From Paulinella micropora (taxonomy: Eukaryota; Cercozoa; Imbricatea; Euglyphida), in the NCBI GenBank assembly GCA_009731375.1, contig BJOX01000027.1:315497-374345 (forward strand): a stretch of DNA of 58,849 nt, read 5' to 3'. Numbering within the stretch: position 1 is the stretch's first letter; the number at the start of each line of letters is the position of its first letter. The position numbers and the translations under genes were made by a program. The notes below the pieces were generated by a model. That model saw nothing but the letters and a program-made list of their open reading frames with translations, was not told the origin of the DNA and did not search any database. Of the stretch, positions 37,012 through 58,849 are shown in pieces.

Positions 37012-38361
37012 TCACGAATACAACATGAAAGTAAGCTTGCAAGTTTTGATCACCATCACTATTTATTCACTGTCATGCTTACTGTGTAGGCCGCCGCTGA
37101 TCACATATATGCATATACTGAATTTTATTACTTAAAGTTGTTATTCAGTGTAGTGCAGCCCTAGTATTCAACGGTCACGGTATGAGGCGATGCATCAATC
37201 AAGTTTTGTTTCTCTTTTTTTCAAACTTTTACACAAACACTGTTTTACCGGACGGCAATAAAACTTGAATTACCACTGACTCACTGTGACTTGCCCCCCC
37301 CCCCCCCCCCCCCCNNNNNNNNNNNNNNNNNNNNNNNNNNNNNNNNNCCCCCCCCCCCCCCCCCCCCCCCCGCCGCAACATCCAGCTTCTATCTCCGCTC
37401 GTCAACATCCAGGACGTGAATTGATTATTAAGAAATTTAAGTTTTAATTTCAGCAGTGAATTTTAATCGACATTAATAATTAATAATAATAATTTATTAT
37501 ATTAATATTCTATGACTAATTTAAGTAGTGTAATTATTACAAACAATGTCATCTGAGTTTGGCAGTTTGACCACAATATCTAAATTATTTTAAAATGACA
37601 TCGCCTCATTGTAATCTTACCGTGGGCCGCCTTTTTACCAAAGTCAGCTGATAAACCCGGTTAAAGAATCTAATATATCAGCTGACTTTGTAAAGAATCA
37701 GATTCTAATGTTAGTAACAATGTCCTGGCCCTGACACATTCCTTCGGGACCAGTGGTTCGTTAAATTTATTATACATCTCAGACACGAGACTCTGAGAGT
37801 CATTGAACTTATGCCAGCCCACCCGGTATATTAATATTGACAGTTACCTGCTAATTGTTTCGGTCTACGACTTTTGGTTATCTTTGGTGTGAAGGTTACG
37901 AAGTCCCGGCCTCTACATTAGGGATCATATTCCTCAGTCTTCTCCATCGTCACAGTAGTATAATAGTAGCAGTTTTAGTTATTAATCATCTATATATTCA
38001 AGTTTAAGTCAATGTAGCAATGATGAAGTCTGGAGTCGCTAATATATATAAATATAAAAACGTCCTCCCACATGTTGGCTTTTGGATCAAAACACTCTGC
38101 AGATGATAACGACTCGCTAGATACGCTACTTAGTACTTTATCCACCGATCGGCGTCGCATGTAGTTTTCCGCTCAGCACCGCAGCCGCGCATCCCCTCTC
38201 ACGGTCTTGACGGCCTCCACCACATGCCACTCGTCCTACATGATGTGATACCCAAAACCTCTCCAGCATTTGCTAGCTATAGATGGGAGAGGCGAGAGTT
38301 TGCCATTGGGGCAGCAGCGGGAGGCATAGTCATATCTGAGGGGCTAGAGCGATAGTGCGCT
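37012..38361. other. Intergenic: poly-C tract with gap, hairpin, no gene
   Basis: Poly-C at 37295-37371 is interrupted by an N gap (37315-37347). The remainder is AT-rich and unrecognised apart from the inverted repeat at 37639-37690. It ends at the stop codon of the minus-strand ROCO gene. Confidence 0.6.
37639..37690. repeat. Perfect inverted repeat, 15-bp arms
   Basis: CAAAGTCAGCTGATA at 37639-37653 and TATCAGCTGACTTTG at 37676-37690, with a 22-nt loop containing CCGGTT. It lies about 1.3 kb downstream of the ROCO stop. Confidence 0.85.
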
Positions 38362-58741
<20,380 letters not shown>

Positions 58742-58849
58742 CTAACGTGCAGGACCATCCAAGCATCACGTCAGTGGATCTGCGAAGCAACAAGTTGAGC
58801 GTGGCAAGCGGCTCGGCGTTGGCGGCAGTGGCCAAGCAAAACTCCCGCA

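Overview
This is intron-rich nuclear DNA from a microbial eukaryote, most likely an alga or other protist. Evidence: GT-AG introns with AG|G junctions, long intergenic and intronic microsatellites, a tRNA-derived SINE family, and interstitial CCCTAA (TTAGGG-type) telomeric tracts. No bacterial operon structure is visible. The kinesin-light-chain-type TPR repeats and LRR-ROCO proteins resemble the expanded candidate immune receptors of brown algae and other protists. I cannot name the species. Ten assembly gaps (N runs) lie in or beside simple repeats.

Layout. 0-1 kb: three SINE copies with (ATT)n tails. 1.4-4.8 kb (-): multi-exon gene with an N-terminal chromodomain-like segment. 5.1-8.1 kb (+): divergent gene with coiled coil, SAP-like and RanBP2-like zinc-finger segments. 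9.1-18.3 kb (+): one or more nuclear-type genes (ZZ-like finger, coiled coils, Lys/acidic tails, a class I methyltransferase domain, a Cys-rich finger), with introns full of microsatellites and a GC-rich foldback repeat. 18.6-20.8 kb: duplicated subtelomere-like block with four telomeric tracts. 20.8-24.3 kb: no gene recognised. 24.4-25.5 kb (-): TPR gene with two frame breaks. 25.6-33.4 kb: almost only simple repeats, plus one first exon at 30.4-30.5 kb. 33.5-36.5 kb: AT-rich, decayed insertion resembling a Polinton-like/Maverick-type element (GIY-YIG nuclease, zinc-finger ORFs, truncated DNA polymerase B).

38.4-58.8 kb (-): one large ROCO gene encoding LRRs - Roc GTPase - COR - zinc-ribbon region - TIR - SAM-like. 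I could join many exons by splice phase. This combination suggests an intracellular sensor with a nucleotide switch and a possibly NAD-cleaving TIR effector.

The most striking structure is its LRR region (46.5-58.8 kb). Nearly every 84-nt LRR exon on the minus strand is paired tail-to-tail with another LRR exon on the plus strand. The two share a palindromic GGTACC that supplies the splice donor for both strands. Neighbouring pairs are separated head-to-head by a second palindrome (GCTACCGCG/CGCGGTAGC type), in the best copies placed almost centrally between the opposing acceptors. The best-preserved stretch has a period of about 260 bp. Recognisable cassette families occur in both orientations in the same array, so a module face that is on the plus strand in one cassette is on the minus strand in another. 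All recognised minus-strand faces are open, while many plus-strand faces carry stops or deletions. This looks like a two-faced, possibly invertible, exon-cassette system for diversifying an LRR receptor.
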